Positions 42,055-49,740 of a stretch of DNA of 64,000 bases are shown here, in pieces. The notes under the pieces are model-generated. The model searched no databases, was not told the origin of the DNA, and saw only the letters and a program-made list of their open reading frames with translations. Source of the DNA: Liolophura sinensis (Eukaryota > Mollusca > Polyplacophora > Chitonida > Chitonidae); assembly GCF_032854445.1 (NCBI RefSeq), contig NC_088306.1, positions 4,710,373-4,774,372 of the forward strand. Reading direction: 5' to 3'. Numbering within the stretch: the first letter of the stretch is position 1; the number at the start of each line of letters is the position of its first letter. A program made the translations under genes and the position numbers.

Positions 42055-44012
42055 ATTAATAATATAATTTCCAAAACTGGATAATACTATAAATCATCAA
42101 CCTTTTCGAGGACTGGAGCACTTTTTTTGCAGTGGAATTTATACGTGCAATTATTATGAAAATGAGGCTCAAATAATTTGTTTGTGTCACTAAAGATGCA
42201 ATCTTCATAAAACTGTGAAAAATTTAAAAAAAAATTAAAAAAAAGTAGAAGGATTAGGATTTGGTAAATGACCTTAAATTTTGCACGTGAGTTACTGTCG
42301 TTTCCTTTTGCACGAACGCAGTTGGCGGCAAGATGACAGAAGGGAGTGATTAGCCCCCCGCCCGTTTTATTGCCCTGCATGGCGCTCGGCAGCTCTGGTT
42401 GCTAATCCTCATCACATGGGGTTGAGTCACTGACAGTGAGGTGTGCATATCCCCCCACGTGTAGGCCTACATGTACAATTATACCCATGAATTCAATTGA
42501 AGCAACTAGTAAGACATTCGATGTCTATTACAAACCATTAAATTTGCAGGCATCGAAAGGGCAAACGATTATTCGGGTAATGTGGAAGTCATCTCGCAGC
42601 ATTATCTTGTGAACGGTTGTCTACTCTGAGCCCTCAGTATGCAACAAATCTTTGTACTCATGTATTCCAGCTATAAATGGATTTCGCTGAGAAATATCTG
42701 TCATCAACTTCCTGTATAATTTGAGTGAATTAGGCCTGTGTTATTCTGTGCGCACATTTTGTTTCCTTGAGATCGGAACTGTTCTCCTGTTGCAGAAGAG
42801 TTACCTTTCCTGCGTTTTGAAATCGGGATCCCCCATTAAGCACAGAAAACATGGTTTCCGAAAACTGCCGCAACTACCTTTGACCCCTTTTCGGTGGCAC
42901 GGTGTGCGAGTCCAGTGTATCAGGATTCAAATAGGATGTGTCCGTGTTGTTGACACGTTATAAGTTCAGACAACGCTGATTGGATATTTATTAAAATAAG
43001 TGTTTTATGATTAGCGGTATGCAAATATGCCCAGGTGTCGCCCGCCCCTGGTAAGATTATTTTTTTGCCTTTCATTGGCAAAAATCATGCCATCAACGGG
43101 TATAATAGACACATGGGGATTTCGAGCCCTGTGATTGTAAGTTGTCGCGGAACCACGGTCAACACATTGAATCCTGGGATACACTTTCTGAGCCCCAGTG
43201 CAAAACTTGAGGTCATTTACCGTAATTCAGGCAGTGAAAATAAATATAAGAAATCGGCATTATGTCAGGGGGCTTGTCTGGTATTAAACTGCCAGGGGTC
43301 GGTGGTTTTACCGATTAACTCTACGCTCCTAATATTGGCAGGTATATCTCATCTGTATAAAATACAATGAGATGTACCCATCTATATTATGAGTGTCTAT
43401 ACAGTGTGGGTACAGGAATCTAGCTTGTAGACCTACACATACATGTACTTCAGATCTGATCGCCATCAAATTCATGCTCCCAAAATGACCATAAATTTCG
43501 TCCATGACTCACCGGCCGATTTTTTCTGATTCTGAGATATTGATATTACTGATATTGGAAAAGCATTTTCAGGTTTGCTTGGAACTTGGGATTATATCCT
43601 ACTGGAAAATTATCAGTTTCAGCACCAAATATTATGTATATTATGTATTATAATAATTTGTGACATTTATTGGCCTCTAAAATTGGACTTTTGTGGACGA
43701 AATTTGTGAACGAGTAGGGTGTCAAACAAAATCCAATAGAGAAAGCCAAATAGCTTTCATTGTCATCTTAAATTATATAATATTTTAAATTGAAATGTTT
43801 ACTTGTTTATGTGAAGATCTCTTCACATTTTAACAACCATGAACTTTTTTACCACCAACATTCAACACCAGGTGGCACTACTTAATCACATTCGAGGTCA
43901 TGAGGTCAGGGAATACCCAGTGGCTTACAGGTCTAAGGAAGCCAACCCACAGGCTATTCAGGAGCTGCAGTTTCCCAAGTTCAACCACGTTTCTTACTCC
44001 AGGTTGTACTGA
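22764..44012 (+). CDS. cAMP-receptor-like (class E / Dicty_CAR family) 7TM receptor, fourteen exons
   Basis: Exons 22764-22859, 24093-24145, 26765-26819, 28211-28267, 29641-29701, 31110-31197, 31672-31761, 33330-33365, 34487-34565, 35388-35435, 36737-36819, 38829-38905, 39564-39634 and 43872-44012 all have GT-AG borders and compatible phases, giving 344 residues. Seven hydrophobic segments lie near 40-60, 69-90, 97-127, 138-156, 176-202, 228-248 and 259-285. C97 and C167 (in 'GAWCWIKEEW') fit the conserved extracellular disulfide. Motifs 'TVLLWVSCVTFNLYMNVV', 'DHYGPAGAWCWI', 'WRVGIWYGPLF' and 'HGALNAIVFGM' match the Dictyostelium cAR/CRL pattern, shared more loosely with plant GCR1 and animal GPR157. 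N14 is a likely glycosylation site; no signal peptide. Ligand unknown: animal members are named by similarity only. The family is established; cAMP binding is not implied. Confidence 0.88.
22792..23795 (-). CDS. candidate two-exon antisense gene (unrecognised)
   Basis: Exon 23584-23795 opens with ATG ('MTQKNTFSKKMTLHRYDADG'), continues 'PAALIRPRKDKLRLLSRLSY' and ends at a consensus donor 'gtgagt'. It joins in phase to 22792-22966 (acceptor 'caaaacag', pyrimidine-poor), which reads 'ASRHSQVKGEKAYRTAVL' to a stop. The result is about 128 basic residues with no known domain. The second exon would overlap receptor exon 1 antisense by 68 bp. An alternative acceptor 'tttacacag' at 23749 would make the first exon internal, perhaps linked to 27256-27558. 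Confidence 0.3.
24093..24145 (+). CDS. receptor exon 2 (start of TM1)
   Basis: 53 bases behind 'tttatttttcag' with donor 'gtaagt'. Encodes 'DIVINVRRAVASISLVG' and two bases of Cys50. Confidence 0.82.
25537..25960 (+). other. unexplained ORF and short duplicated block in receptor intron 2
   Basis: A 94-codon frame without an ATG start spans 25537-25821. The block 'cggctcttgggctctagttttggtt' near 25592 recurs as 'agcccttgggctctagttttttgt' near 25931. No domain is recognised; probably non-coding. Confidence 0.2.
26276..26562 (+). repeat. 32-bp minisatellite, about nine copies, in receptor intron 2
   Basis: Unit 'aaccttttcaaccaccacca' + 'tatttattctcc', nearly identical between copies. Because 32 is not a multiple of three, the 107-codon ORF cycles through all three frames of the unit; it is not a gene. 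An inverted single copy of the unit's core ('gtggttgaaaaggttgaaga') lies at about 26711-26730. Confidence 0.93.
26765..26819 (+). CDS. receptor exon 3 (end of TM1)
   Basis: 55 bases, acceptor 'cttatttgcag', donor 'gtaagt'. Completes Cys50 and encodes 'VFMIGIIWLYRKYMIFSQ'. Confidence 0.85.
27256..27558 (-). CDS. antisense ORF of 100 codons in receptor intron 3
   Basis: ATG to stop on the minus strand, starting 'MASKYIFNVPSLNNSVGDRL', with a likely helical centre 'VCMQLRAAISLLKEDMQYMF' and 'HLAHIVATVQRAW'. Composition is protein-like and the region is less AT-rich than its surroundings. It could be a complete small gene or a first exon; 'tcagg|gtgttc' is an in-phase but weak donor to the 23749 exon. 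Family not recognised. Confidence 0.38.
   Translation of the reverse strand: MASKYIFNVPSLNNSVGDRLNQSGQMGPGVWETDRKVCMQLRAAISLLKEDMQYMFTCHLAHIVATVQRAWGTSGCSPSFEQDQRCRNFRKILTVDGKYA
27750..27972 (+). mobile_element. MITE-like family A, copy 2 (receptor intron 3)
   Basis: Best-preserved copy: left end 'tcctcaacattttcgcatat', core 'gggttggattggccaatttc', 'cttcaacaaaggtataattt', right end 'cgtgaaaaggttgaaagagt'. The ends are inverted copies of each other. No ORF. Confidence 0.7.
28211..28267 (+). CDS. receptor exon 4 (TM2)
   Basis: 19 codons, 'RLILYLSISAFLNCTAYLM', acceptor 'tttgttttgcag', donor 'gtaagt'. Confidence 0.87.
28978..29215 (+). repeat. SINE, near full length, in receptor intron 4
   Basis: Head 'gcctccatggctcagttggt' (A box), B-box-like 'gagttcaagtcc', body through 'ataatgctggccgccgtcgt', then 'gaaatattcttgatacgc' without the (ATAA)n tail. 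Confidence 0.9.
29338..29625 (+). repeat. SINE abutting the acceptor of receptor exon 5
   Basis: Head 'tggtctccatggcctagtgg', 'gagttcaagtccagctcatt', 'gcctgcggatggtcattgtt', 'gaaatattcatgagtacggc', tail (ATAA)n ending at about 29625. The flanks 'atgacctgt' (left) and 'atgatctgt' (right) look like a 9-bp target duplication with one change. Only about 15 bp separate the tail from the splice site at 29640/29641. Confidence 0.9.
29641..29701 (+). CDS. receptor exon 5 (loop and start of TM3)
   Basis: Encodes 'GDLHPDGPLCDFQAFWLTYF' plus one base. C97 here is the TM3-top cysteine. The acceptor 'gtcttgtag' sits directly behind the tail of a SINE; donor 'gtgagg'. Confidence 0.87.
31110..31197 (+). 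CDS. receptor exon 6 (TM3 and loop 2)
   Basis: Completes Asp108 and encodes 'WTVLLWVSCVTFNLYMNVVK' followed by 'LRITEKYE', the most family-diagnostic stretch. Donor 'gtaagt'. Confidence 0.9.
31387..31567 (-). mobile_element. MITE-like family A, copy 3 (receptor intron 6)
   Basis: Inverted relative to the 27750 copy: starts 'cattcttcaaccttttggca' and ends 'catatgcaaaaaggttgagg', with 'ctgaaatgggccaaagc' between. Internally shorter than copy 2. Confidence 0.65.
31672..31761 (+). CDS. receptor exon 7 (TM4 and loop)
   Basis: Encodes 'AYHLLCWLFPLLMSSLPFIG' then 'DHYGPAGAW' and two bases of Cys167. Acceptor 'ctgattacag', donor 'gtgagt'. Confidence 0.9.
32306..32635. repeat. 14-bp minisatellite in receptor intron 7
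   Basis: About 22 units of 'ggccgatgttgtgt' with frequent variants (ggccca, ggctga, ggttgt). Three units make 42 bases, so several long frames stay open (minus-strand ORFs of 93-135 codons rich in His, Thr, Gln); these are artefacts of the repeat. Confidence 0.93.
32636..32855 (+). repeat. SINE copy in receptor intron 7, joined to the minisatellite
   Basis: Starts inside the head ('gccagcacgacacaatgacc'), then 'cagcctctcaccaatgaggt', 'catgctggcttcatctttgg', 'ataatgccagctgtcgtcat', 'gttcttgacggtgtaaaaca'. The first part of the tRNA-like head is replaced by the 14-bp array. Confidence 0.82.
33146..33278 (+). repeat. SINE 3' fragment just upstream of receptor exon 8
   Basis: 'gatggcctgccagcaacttg', 'ggtttccacccaccatcgta', 'gaaatattctagtgtacggc'. 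It ends about 50 bp before the exon 8 acceptor. Confidence 0.8.
33330..33365 (+). CDS. receptor exon 8 (36-base micro-exon)
   Basis: Completes Cys167 and encodes 'WIKEEWQWRVG' plus two bases. Acceptor 'gtctttgtag', donor 'gtaagg'. Essential for the WCWI motif; its phase matches both neighbours. Confidence 0.88.
34487..34565 (+). CDS. receptor exon 9 (TM5)
   Basis: Encodes Ile179 (split) and 'WYGPLFCIITMMMITYIYII' then 'VKINRR'. Acceptor 'gtgtttcag', donor 'gtgagt'. Confidence 0.9.
34843..35047 (-). repeat. SINE, left half of a head-to-head pair (receptor intron 9)
   Basis: Well-preserved minus copy: 'gattgctgttttatgccgta', 'gacggcggccagcattatgg', 'gacttgaactcacagcgacc'. It is followed within 10 bp by a plus copy, giving an inverted repeat. 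Confidence 0.9.
35054..35250 (+). repeat. SINE, right half of a head-to-head pair (receptor intron 9)
   Basis: More diverged plus copy: 'tggctgatactgccttcctc', 'aatggtcatgggtttccacc', 'gaaacattcttgagtatggc', tail 'aaataaattaa'. Confidence 0.85.
35388..35435 (+). CDS. receptor exon 10 (third intracellular loop)
   Basis: 16 codons, 'ANRWEGTYDPDVEQHK', phase 0 on both sides, so skipping would keep the frame. Donor 'gttagt' is weaker than the others. Confidence 0.8.
35660..36431. mobile_element. 772-bp foldback element with long inverted arms (receptor intron 10)
   Basis: Left arm about 35660-36032 and right arm about 36090-36431 are inverted copies over nearly their whole length. Ends are 'aaagttgttatccaacagc' and 'gctgttggataacagcttt'; the arms meet at 'ggatggttttgtcaattt' / 'aaatttgacagaaccattc' around a loop near 36033-36089. 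ORFs at 35769-35951 and 36094-36352 fall in the arms and have no domain. Its class is unknown; a non-autonomous DNA transposon is likely. Confidence 0.75.
36737..36819 (+). CDS. receptor exon 11 (TM6)
   Basis: Encodes 'QLMKNDIAVLRAYPFIYLAV' and 'SIFPLIN' plus two bases of Arg249. Acceptor 'atcatttcag', donor 'gtaggt'. Confidence 0.9.
36951..37003 (+). other. cryptic (possibly poison) exon in receptor intron 11
   Basis: Preceded by an unusually long pyrimidine tract (36916-36948, T/C only) and AG, followed by 'gtaaca'. Inclusion between exons 11 and 12 would bring an in-frame TGA after twelve full codons. This shows splicing potential only; no use is demonstrated. Confidence 0.25.
37022..37208 (+). 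repeat. SINE copy in receptor intron 11
   Basis: 'gcgttcaagtccagctcatg', 'ctctgcccggttttctccca', 'gaaatattcttgagttcggt', tail (AAAT)n. The first part of the head is missing. Confidence 0.88.
38268..38357 (+). repeat. direct repeat left of receptor exon 12
   Basis: 'cttccacattgagaaaaaaa', 'tatttctgcctgtaaaataa', 'gttagagttagggtgagg'. The same blocks recur at 39050-39148 on the other side of exon 12. Confidence 0.75.
38358..38679 (+). repeat. 23-bp minisatellite, fourteen copies, receptor intron 11
   Basis: Exactly fourteen units of 'tttatcaattgctggttgat' + 'tgg' or 'tca'. The two unit types occur as C G C C G G G G G G G C C G (C = cat-type junction, G = gg-type). One unit has cagttg instead of caattg. 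Confidence 0.95.
38829..38905 (+). CDS. receptor exon 12 (first part of TM7)
   Basis: Encodes 'IQNAVDHENHVFALVLLASI' and 'SAPLH' plus one base. Acceptor 'tgtttttag', donor 'gttagt'. A roughly 90-bp sequence is repeated on each side of this exon (38268-38357 and 39050-39148). Confidence 0.9.
39050..39148 (+). repeat. direct repeat right of receptor exon 12
   Basis: 'cccacattgagaaaaaatat', 'ttctgcctgtaaaacaacag', then 'ggttagggttaggatt' and 'ggttagggtgagg'. Paired with 38268-38357. Confidence 0.75.
39305..39346 (+). repeat. SINE head fragment in receptor intron 12
   Basis: 'agggcctccgtggcctggtc' followed by 'agcactgcacgatgac'; only the tRNA-like head is present. Confidence 0.55.
39564..39634 (+). 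CDS. receptor exon 13 (end of TM7)
   Basis: Completes Gly275 and encodes 'ALNAIVFGMDKDTTARLTPS' then 'QIK', ending in phase 0. Long pyrimidine tract before the acceptor ('ctctctctttctcag'); donor 'gtaagt'. Confidence 0.9.
39876..40082 (-). mobile_element. MITE-like family A, copy 4 (receptor intron 13)
   Basis: Minus-orientation copy: 'catcagcctttttgcatgtt', 'aaattggccattccaaccaa', ending 'tattcgaaaaggttgagaaa'. It forms the left side of an inverted pair with copy 5. Confidence 0.72.
40088..40287 (+). mobile_element. MITE-like family A, copy 5 (receptor intron 13)
   Basis: Plus-orientation copy lacking its left end: 'ctacattggttggattgccc', 'cttcacaaaaagtataattt', ending 'catgcaaaaaggttgaagaa'. 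Confidence 0.72.
40490..41214. repeat. 45-bp minisatellite, about sixteen copies, receptor intron 13
   Basis: Unit 'cagtaaccatccagtacctt' + 'gttgtcaaagatttcctgagtttaa' in variants (ccgtcca, caataca, ccataca; ttatc/ttgtc; ccgcgt/ctgagt). Period 45 is a multiple of three, which explains the long ORFs on both strands (338, 225 and 212 codons). The last six units form two copies of a three-unit block (135 bp). Confidence 0.95.
41215..43871. other. rest of receptor intron 13, no gene seen
   Basis: AT-rich with a (TAA)n tract at about 42003-42060. A less AT-rich patch (42290-43200) carries ORFs of 80-111 codons without recognised domains. Confidence 0.35.
43872..44012 (+). CDS. receptor exon 14, terminal exon A
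   Basis: 46 codons and a TGA. Starts 'VALLNHIRGHEVREYPVAYR' and ends 'NHVSYSRLY'; cytoplasmic tail. Acceptor 'caacaccag' is pyrimidine-poor. An alternative, related terminal exon is proposed at 53322. Confidence 0.82.
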   Translation: MALLNHIRGHEVREYPVAYRSKEANPQAIQELQFPKFNHVSYSRLY

Positions 44013-44216
44013 GGACAGTCAAGATAACAACAACAACAACAGCAAGGTCAACACAGATTGATCCTACCTGGTGCTTCTGATGGGCAAAGCCTTTCTGCTG
44101 GTCATATACTCTACAGTTTCCAAACTAACCGCTAGAATAAGTTCCAACTTCTTCTTAGTTTGTGCAACAGGACACAAGAGACCTTTGATTGGTCCTTTGT
44201 GTTTCTAGATTCATAT

Positions 44217-44892
44217 CTCTTAGTGAATAAGATCCTTCTCAGTATGACTGGTCCTAGGCATTTAGATTTATGTCTGTTAGTGAATAAGATCTTCTCAGTA
44301 TGATTGGTCCTAGGCATTTAGATTTATGTTTGTTAGTGAATAAGATCCTTCTTAGTATGACTGGTCCTAGGCATTTAGATTTATGTCTGTTAGTGAATAA
44401 GATTTTTCTCAGTATGACTGGTCCTAGGCATTTAGATTTATGTTTGTTAGTGAATAAGATCTTCTCAGTATGATTGGTTCTAGGCATTTAGATTTATGAT
44501 TGTTAGTGAATAAGATCCTTCTCAGTATGACTGGTCCTAGGCATTTAAATTTATGTCTGTTAGTGAATAAGATCCTTTTCATTATGATTGGTCCTAGGCA
44601 TTTAGATTTATGTCTGTTAGTGAATACGATCCTTTTCAGTATGATTGGTCCTAGGCATTTAGATTTATGTGTGTTATTGAATAACATCCTTCTCAGTATG
44701 ACTGGTCCTAGGCATTTAGATTTATGGTTGTTAGTGAATAAGATCTTCTCAGTATGATTGGTCCTAGGCATTTAGATTTATGATTGTTAGTGAATAAGAT
44801 CCTTCTCAGTATGATTGGTCCTAGGCATTTAGATTTATGTCTGTTAGTGAATAAGATCTCAGTATGACTGGTCCTAGGCATTTAGATTTATG
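44217..44892. repeat. 57-bp minisatellite, about twelve copies, just past the receptor stop
   Basis: Unit 'gtgaataagatccttctcag' + 'tatgactggtcctaggcatttagatttatgtctgtta', some units two bases shorter. It begins about 200 bp after the stop codon of terminal exon A, so it may lie in the 3' UTR. Each unit holds the palindrome cctagg. The 61-115-codon minus ORFs repeat a 19-residue period and are artefacts. Confidence 0.93.
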
Positions 44893-45292
44893 TCTGCCAG
44901 TGATTATGTTTGTGCAAGCCATTATTGGTGGCCAAATTCTCAAGGCTTTTTTTTTTAGATTGCCTAGTTTATAATAGTAGAAGTTCCAACTGATTCTCAG
45001 TTCTGTAAGGGACCAAAAATAGATATTTCCTGTTTTTCTTTTTTTCTTTCTGTTTTATCTTTAACATTTTAATTCATCGTGGTAGATTTTTTTTCGTCAT
45101 TACAGCAATCTAATTCATCTTTTGATTTTTTTTTTTTTTTTAGTTATTAGCTGCCTAATTCATCTTTGTTGTCATTGGTCCATGAGATTTCACTATTGGC
45201 TCTGCAAATATGTCGCTTTACGAATCAGATAATTATTTATCCTATTTTCATTTGACAAATCTCACGTGCGCTGTGTCAGAGTATATGTTGCA

Positions 45293-45542
45293 GTAGGGTT
45301 TATTGATCAAAAACTTGAAATGCCAAGGGACGTTTATTGATCAAAAACTTGATATGCCAGGGGACCTTTATTGATCAAAAACTTTATATCCCAGGGGACG
45401 TTTATTGATCAAAAACTTTATATCCAAGGGGACGTTTATCGATCAAAAACTTTATATCCCAGGGGACGTTTATTGATCAAAAACTTTATATCCCAGGGGA
45501 CGTTTATTGATCAAAAACTTTATGTGCCAGGGGACGTGTTGG
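45293..45542. repeat. 34-bp minisatellite, about seven copies
   Basis: Unit 'gacgtttattgatcaaaaac' + 'tttatatcccaggg', with a few substitutions in the first two and last copies. Each unit has a TGATCA palindrome. Confidence 0.93.
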
Positions 45543-45984
45543 GATTACAGTGTGTATGGAATGCTTACTAAGTTTTAATTATTTTTAGATGTACATATAG
45601 ATCTTTATTGTTTAAAGCGATACAGAATCGACACTGATTGGCTGACAGTGGAGATGGGGTTTCCAAGGTTAAAATGTGCTTGAATAAATGTGCCATATGT
45701 AAAATTCAGCTTAGACTAGGCATGCCCTGGACTTGCCTGTCCCTTATACCAGCCAATCAGAAATGATTCTGTGGCCCATTTAAGTACATGCTACAAATGC
45801 TCCCTAGTGTTTAAGTAAGTACATGTTACAGAGTTTCAAGTGGAATGTGTATTTTATTTTTTTTTTACACAGTTTTAGACTGAATTAATGTAAGCGTATG
45901 TGAATAGGAATGATTGGTAAGATGTTATCTATTACCAGTATGTTTCTGCTGTTACTTTGTCACCAAGGAAAGTTATATGTACCC

Positions 45985-46186
45985 TACTTCCTCAACCTTT
46001 TCACATGTGAAAGAGCAACTTTCAGTGCAGTTTTTGGACACTTTTATTTGATTTTGAAGGCAAAACTGCATTAGTTGGATTAGCCAATTTCAGGGCTTCA
46101 CAAAAAGTACAATTTTATCAGTCTACACAGAGTAATGCTTTCACAATATGCATGGATGAACACCTTGCAAACATGCAAAAAAGTCT
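45985..46186 (+). mobile_element. MITE-like family A, copy 6
   Basis: Left end 'cctcaaccttttcacatgtg' intact, core 'ttagttggattagccaattt', 'cttcacaaaaagtacaattt'; right end degraded after 'acatgcaaaaaag'. Confidence 0.72.
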
Positions 46187-46189
46187 GAT

Positions 46190-46375
46190 GTGAACTCAGG
46201 CCCAGTACCAAAGTGGTCCCTGGTTCAAATCCTGCTCTTGGCCTTTTAGCTGCATCTTTATGTTAGGAGATTTATCAGACACCTGGTGAAGGTCAGTGGT
46301 TTACTCCAGACACAGTTTCCTCACCTGCAAAACTGACTGCAGTCATATAAGGGAAAAAAAAGTTCATCAGTCAAT
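46190..46375 (+). repeat. fragment of another SINE-like repeat
   Basis: Contains B-box-like 'ggttcaaatcctgctcttgg' and 'acacctggtgaaggtcagtg'; a similar block ('aacctggtgaaggtcggtgg') lies at about 59936. Confidence 0.5.
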
Positions 46376-46484
46376 CCGTCAATCAGTCAATCAGTTGATT
46401 AGCTTGTGTGTGTGATAGTAAGGTTTGATACGCCATCGCTGTTCTGTTCCTCCTGTAAATACTTGATGGTTCCAACTGCAGCGA

Positions 46485-46830
46485 TGTCACACGTGTGCTG
46501 TGTTGTGTGAATGCGCTTGTGTTGTAAATGTGCTTGTGTTATTTGGATGCATTTGTGCTGTGTGAATGTGCTTGTGTTTAGTGTGTTGTGATAATGCACT
46601 TGCGGTGTGTGGATGCATCTGTGTTATGTCAATGCGCTTGTGTTAAGTGTGTTGTGTGAATGTGCTTGTATTGTGAATGTGCTTCTTTTAAGTTTGTTGT
46701 GTGAATGCGCTTGTGTTATTAAAGTGTGTTGTGTGAATGTGCTTGTGTGAAGTGTGTTGCGTGAATGTGCTTGTGTTAAATGTGTTGGGCCAATGCATTT
46801 ATGTTAAGTGTGTTGTGTGAATGAATGATT
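46485..46830. repeat. degenerate minisatellite (gtgttgtgtgaatgcgcttg)
   Basis: About a dozen imperfect units of 15-30 bp built from 'tgttgtgtgaatg' and 'gcttgtgttaagt'. Confidence 0.75.
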
Positions 46831-49605
46831 AGGGCTTAACCCCACATCTGCAGTATTTCAGCCATATCTTGGCGAGAACATATTTTAATCAAGAAACAGT
46901 GAAAGGTGTTTTATGTGATAATGATAACATTGAAAATGAAATAAAATAGACACGCATGATTAACAGCAGCTAAAAAAGCCTAAACCTTATTTAAAACTAG
47001 TAAACCATAATATATATATATATATATATTAATACAATATTCTATGATATAGGCCAATGGCCTTCAAATATTCAATAACAGCATCGCCATCAGTGCTGTC
47101 AAGTAAATTGAACATAAAAGTGTCTGTGTAGAACTTTTGCCGAGCATGGGCAAACTCTGCAGGCAACTAGGATATGTTTGATGCGATATTGAGCAATACA
47201 TCCAACATACTGGGAGCACTGCTCCGTGTGTTGTGTGAATGCGTTTGTATTAAGTCTGTTGTTTGAAAACATATCACGCCTAGGGCTTCACCAAAGCGAT
47301 TTAAAAATATCTATAAACCTTGCGTGTTTAGAGATTTTTGATTCTCCAATCATTTTGTTAGTAACATCAATATACAGTTTCATTTCTGTACTGATGTTAA
47401 CAAAAGTTACAAATTACAGAAACAATATGTGGCTTGAGGGATAAAGTATAGATTGAATTTGTTATTTAATAAATGTTGCCAGGGGCTAATTTTTGTCATA
47501 AATGTAATTATAATCTGTGCTAAATGAACAGGTAGTTTAAACCTGTTTGACATAGAAATTTGATGACGTAGCCATGTATTGTTTCACAGATTGAATTGAT
47601 TAATCTTGGGGTTCAGTGTTTTATCGTAAAATGTCAAATGTCTATGAACCCACAGTGTTTGGGATCATTTAATTATTTATTTATCTTTGTTTTGAAGAAT
47701 GTTACAGCTTTTGAAGAAATTTGTAGGTTCTTTTTCCTCCACACCATCTGTGATAATTTATGCACTGATTTTTAATCAATTAATACAAAGTATTTTATTT
47801 AGCAGTGTTTTTTGCCATGTTGTCACAAGTTTTCCCTTTCCTACTATATTTGTTTATCTCTCAACACCTTAATGCCTTCCGTTTTATACCTAATCTACTT
47901 GCATTGACATGCTTTGACTGACTTTGTTTGTCTCTAAATCCATTTTGCCTTTTTCCAACATTCTAAGGTGTCTGTTTTATGTTGTCTTGTCGAGTAACAA
48001 CAGACCCATTAGAAGAGACTGGTTCCTGGGTCGCCTTTCTAAGCCACTACAACATTCAATCGCCTTTACCGTGGTTAGGTATCTCGTATGAGGCAATAAA
48101 CGTTACACTAGGGGCATTTTGTAACTGCATCCTAACAATTGGCCCAGTTGTTCACGAAAATATTTAACATTGTCTTTGCGAGCACGTGTCGGAGTTTATG
48201 TGAGTTCATATTCTGTAGCCCAAATCCTGCATGCCAACTGTATATACATGCGAGTTTATGACTCTGGTAATATTGGAAATTTTGACATGTCATGGCATTG
48301 TGAGTAGCTTGTATTTGACCCGAAATATTCGCCTGAAAACTTGCATTTTTAGAGGCCATAAAAAGTCAGGAATTATTACTTTTGGTGCTAAAATGTATAT
48401 TTTTGCCGGGTGATATCGCCCTACCCTCCAAACAAGCCTCAAAATAGCTTTCTAAAATCAGCAGAGCATCTTAATTATGGTCAAAATTCTGGGTCAAATA
48501 CGGAAGGGGAATATGGTAGGTGACCTTTAATCATATATCTACAGATAACATTGTGCATTATATAGGCTTACAACCTTGCCAGGTATGCCTTTTATATACC
48601 TACTGATGTATGTTTGTTAATTATACGTTTTGATTATATGTAATGCGGGTCATAGTATAGAGAGAAACAACAAAGCTGCCACATTCACAAGTGTCAAAAG
48701 ATATTGTGACAGTCGGGTTTTTTTTTCCTTTCGCATATTTTAATACTTGTTTCTGTTGTGAATGGTAACACGCTATTTTATGATGCTTTTCGGCTTAGAT
48801 ATGTAATGCATATAAGACTTAGGAAACTTAGAAAGTACATGTTACATTGGTGATAAACTGTTACGTTTGAAAAGGAACATTTTGTCTCCAATATCAGAGC
48901 CGTGTTGAAACAACAACAACACGGATTTTTTTTTACCTTTTTCTGGAAGTTATGATGTTTAGTACTTATATTAGAGCTGAACTAAGGAGGTTTCGTTCTA
49001 AAATCTGCGTTCTCGCGGTGTAGTTTGTCCAATACCAACATGTCGACTGAACGTACTGTCAAAAAATAATCAGTGAACTGAACAGAAGTCGTGTTTGATT
49101 GATGCGTGAATGTATTCGGTTATTGTAGCGCATTGTGTGGATAAATGTAGCACACATATCGTATTGGTTCAATAATGATTGTATTACACAAACAGGAGAT
49201 TAGGTTGAATATGACAGGGTAGATGTATTGTGTCAAAATGACAATACATTGTGGCATCACTGGGAGAACGGAATTTCTGGTTAAATTAACAGTGAAATTC
49301 GAGTATTTCGAGTGAAAGACAAGAGGTATTTCATTCACTGCTTGTATCTTTCGACTGACCGTTGTACAAGTCGATACGACATCCGCAGCGTGCGAGCAAA
49401 TGGGAAGAGTTGTAATGTGAAAGAACTCCTGCAAATTTTCCATGGTGTGTGGGGCTTCATTCAGAATTTAAATATTGTCATTACAGCGGAGATGCTGTAT
49501 AGGGGTATAGCATGTAAACTGAAATGAAAAACACTCCGTTATTGGAGTTTCTGGAAGAACAAGTGTAAATCAAGTTTACGGATGTTCTAGGAATCTTGTA
49601 TAATG
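46831..49605. other. no gene seen
   Basis: AT-rich. (TA)n near 47010-47030. ORFs at 47226-47444, 47979-48167 and 49120-49443 have no recognised domain or convincing splice signals. Confidence 0.35.
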
Positions 49606-49740
49606 GCCACTTTCACAAAGCGGTGTACGACATTTTTTTTTATCGTACATTTGTCGTACGATATTTTGTACGTCACTGTTAACGTACCGTTGTCCTATAT
49701 GTGCGATATCGTACAAGTACGACATCTTTGTGAAAGTGGC
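49606..49740. mobile_element. 135-bp MITE-like element
   Basis: Perfect 15-bp terminal inverted repeats 'gccactttcacaaag' / 'ctttgtgaaagtggc'. The inside is filled with further inverted 'gtacgac' / 'gtcgtac' blocks, so it can fold almost completely. No unambiguous target duplication. Confidence 0.65.

Noticed and set aside
44132-44771. Three minus ORFs with a 19-residue repeat (KCLGPVILRRI)
   Set aside because: 57-bp minisatellite; frame changes where units are two bases shorter.
45293-45542. CRISPR-like array
   Set aside because: Continuous tandem repeat without spacers, in a eukaryotic intron-bearing context.
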